Source: Anaerolineales bacterium UBA6663 (GTDB lineage: Bacteria; Chloroflexota; Anaerolineae; Anaerolineales; UBA6663). From it: DNA of 7,252 nucleotides. Positions within the stretch are counted from its first letter, which is position 1; the number at the start of each line of letters is the position of its first letter. Below, in pieces: positions 6,661 through 7,252 of the stretch. Below the pieces are notes generated by a model that worked only from the letters and a program-made list of their open reading frames with translations, was not told the DNA's origin and ran no database searches. The DNA lies in NCBI GenBank assembly GCA_002455335.1, contig DKKP01000073.1, positions 1 to 7,252 of the forward strand, in the 5' to 3' direction. A program made the position numbers and the translations under genes.

Positions 6661-7252
6661 TGGTCCCTTTACGACTTGAGCTCAAGAACTTCCTGGCCTA
6701 TCGCAACCCGTTGCCGCTCGACTTCAACGGCCTGCATGTCGGCGTGCTGGTCGGTGAGAACGGCGCCGGCAAGTCATCGTTGCTCGACGCGCTGACCTGG
6801 GTGCTCTGGGGGCGCGCACGCGCCAAGCGCGACGAGGAGCTGGTGCATCAAGGCCAGACCGAGATGCGCGTCGAGCTGACCTTCGGGCTTGGCGGCGACA
6901 TCTATCGCGTCGTCCGGGCGCGCAAGATCGGGCGCGGCGCTGGGAGTGTGCTCGACCTGCAATCGCGGGTCGATGGACGTTGGTCGCCGCTGGGAGAGCC
7001 GACGATCCCAAAGACACAGGCCAAGATCGAGCGCCTGTTGCGGCTGAGCTACGAGACCTTCATCAACTCGGCGTACCTTGTCCAGGGCCAGGCCGATGCC
7101 TTCACTGGAAAGAAGCCTGCCGAGCGCAAACAGGTGCTGGCCGACATCCTCGGTCTGCAGGCCTGGGAGACTTATGAGGACCGGGCCAAACAAAGGGTCA
7201 GGGCGATCGAGGGCCAGCTGGCGGGCATCGATGCCGTGCTGGCCGAGATCGA
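6660..7252 (+). CDS. sbcC: SbcC/Rad50-type ATPase, N-terminal part (continues past the window)
   Basis: The first 197 codons of the SMC-like ATPase subunit of SbcCD, which clamps DNA and drives the SbcD nuclease through ATP-controlled opening and closing. Seen here: an N-terminal strand typical of Rad50 (MVPLRLELKNFLAYR); Walker A GENGAGKSS at residues 32-40; the following LLDALTWVLWG helix; and the Q-loop SAYLVQGQADAF with Q142. The last residues (from about 155, rich in E, R, K, Q and A) begin the first coiled-coil arm. The frame is open to the right edge; the zinc hook, second arm, signature motif and Walker B must lie beyond it. The start ATG (6660-6662) shares its A with the phosphatase TGA (6658-6660). 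No Shine-Dalgarno is visible, since the direct repeat occupies that place, so translation is likely coupled to the upstream gene. Confidence 0.93.
   Translation, partial: MVPLRLELKNFLAYRNPLPLDFNGLHVGVLVGENGAGKSSLLDALTWVLWGRARAKRDEELVHQGQTEMRVELTFGLGGDIYRVVRARKIGRGAGSVLDLQSRVDGRWSPLGEPTIPKTQAKIERLLRLSYETFINSAYLVQGQADAFTGKKPAERKQVLADILGLQAWETYEDRAKQRVRAIEGQLAGIDAVLAEI

Noticed and set aside
1..7252. Phage, toxin-antitoxin, CRISPR, tRNA or rRNA content
   Set aside because: I saw no spaced direct-repeat array, tRNA-like fold, integrase or toxin-like small gene pair. Apart from the REP-like element the window is core repair and signalling genes on one strand.

Overview
The window is one strand-consistent block of a high-GC bacterial chromosome. 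All supported genes lie on the plus strand, and most are DNA-repair genes. In order they are: a HerA-type ATPase/translocase; a tiny predicted lipoprotein; a YcaQ/AlkX-type winged-helix DNA glycosylase; a 310-base intergenic stretch with an inverted-repeat (REP/MITE-like) element; SbcD (Mre11-type nuclease); a multi-spanning membrane protein ending in a SpoIIE/PP2C phosphatase domain; and the first 197 codons of SbcC (Rad50-type ATPase), which runs off the right edge.

Organism: GC content is high and Ile is almost always ATC. From memory, the HerA and SbcC sequences resemble those of Chloroflexota and other deep-branching bacteria more than classical RecBCD-bearing Proteobacteria. That is recall, not a search. 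The intergenic repeat, whose translation reads VIPANAGIQ...PGFRRGDE, is a type seen in many Proteobacteria and elsewhere, so the phylum stays tentative.

Layout: herA ends at 1608. The lipoprotein ORF follows after 6 bases (1615-1776), then ycaQ after 19 bases (1796-3025), so these three probably form one transcription unit. The gap 3026-3335 holds the repeat and a possible -10 box, and is where a second unit would start. That unit is very tight: the phosphatase ORF overlaps the end of sbcD by 17 bases, and sbcC overlaps the phosphatase stop by 1 base (TGATG).

How they may work together: SbcD and SbcC form the Mre11-Rad50 type complex that trims blocked or hairpinned DNA ends. HerA is the translocase that in archaea works with the nuclease NurA next to Mre11-Rad50. 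YcaQ/AlkX-type enzymes excise alkylated bases and unhook interstrand crosslinks. Together they look like an end-processing and crosslink-repair island, a bacterial parallel of the archaeal herA-nurA-mre11-rad50 locus; no nurA is visible here. The most unusual element is the membrane-bound Ser/Thr phosphatase set between the two subunits of the nuclease complex and apparently translationally coupled to both. It raises the possibility of signal-linked control of this repair complex, but the sequence shows only the arrangement.
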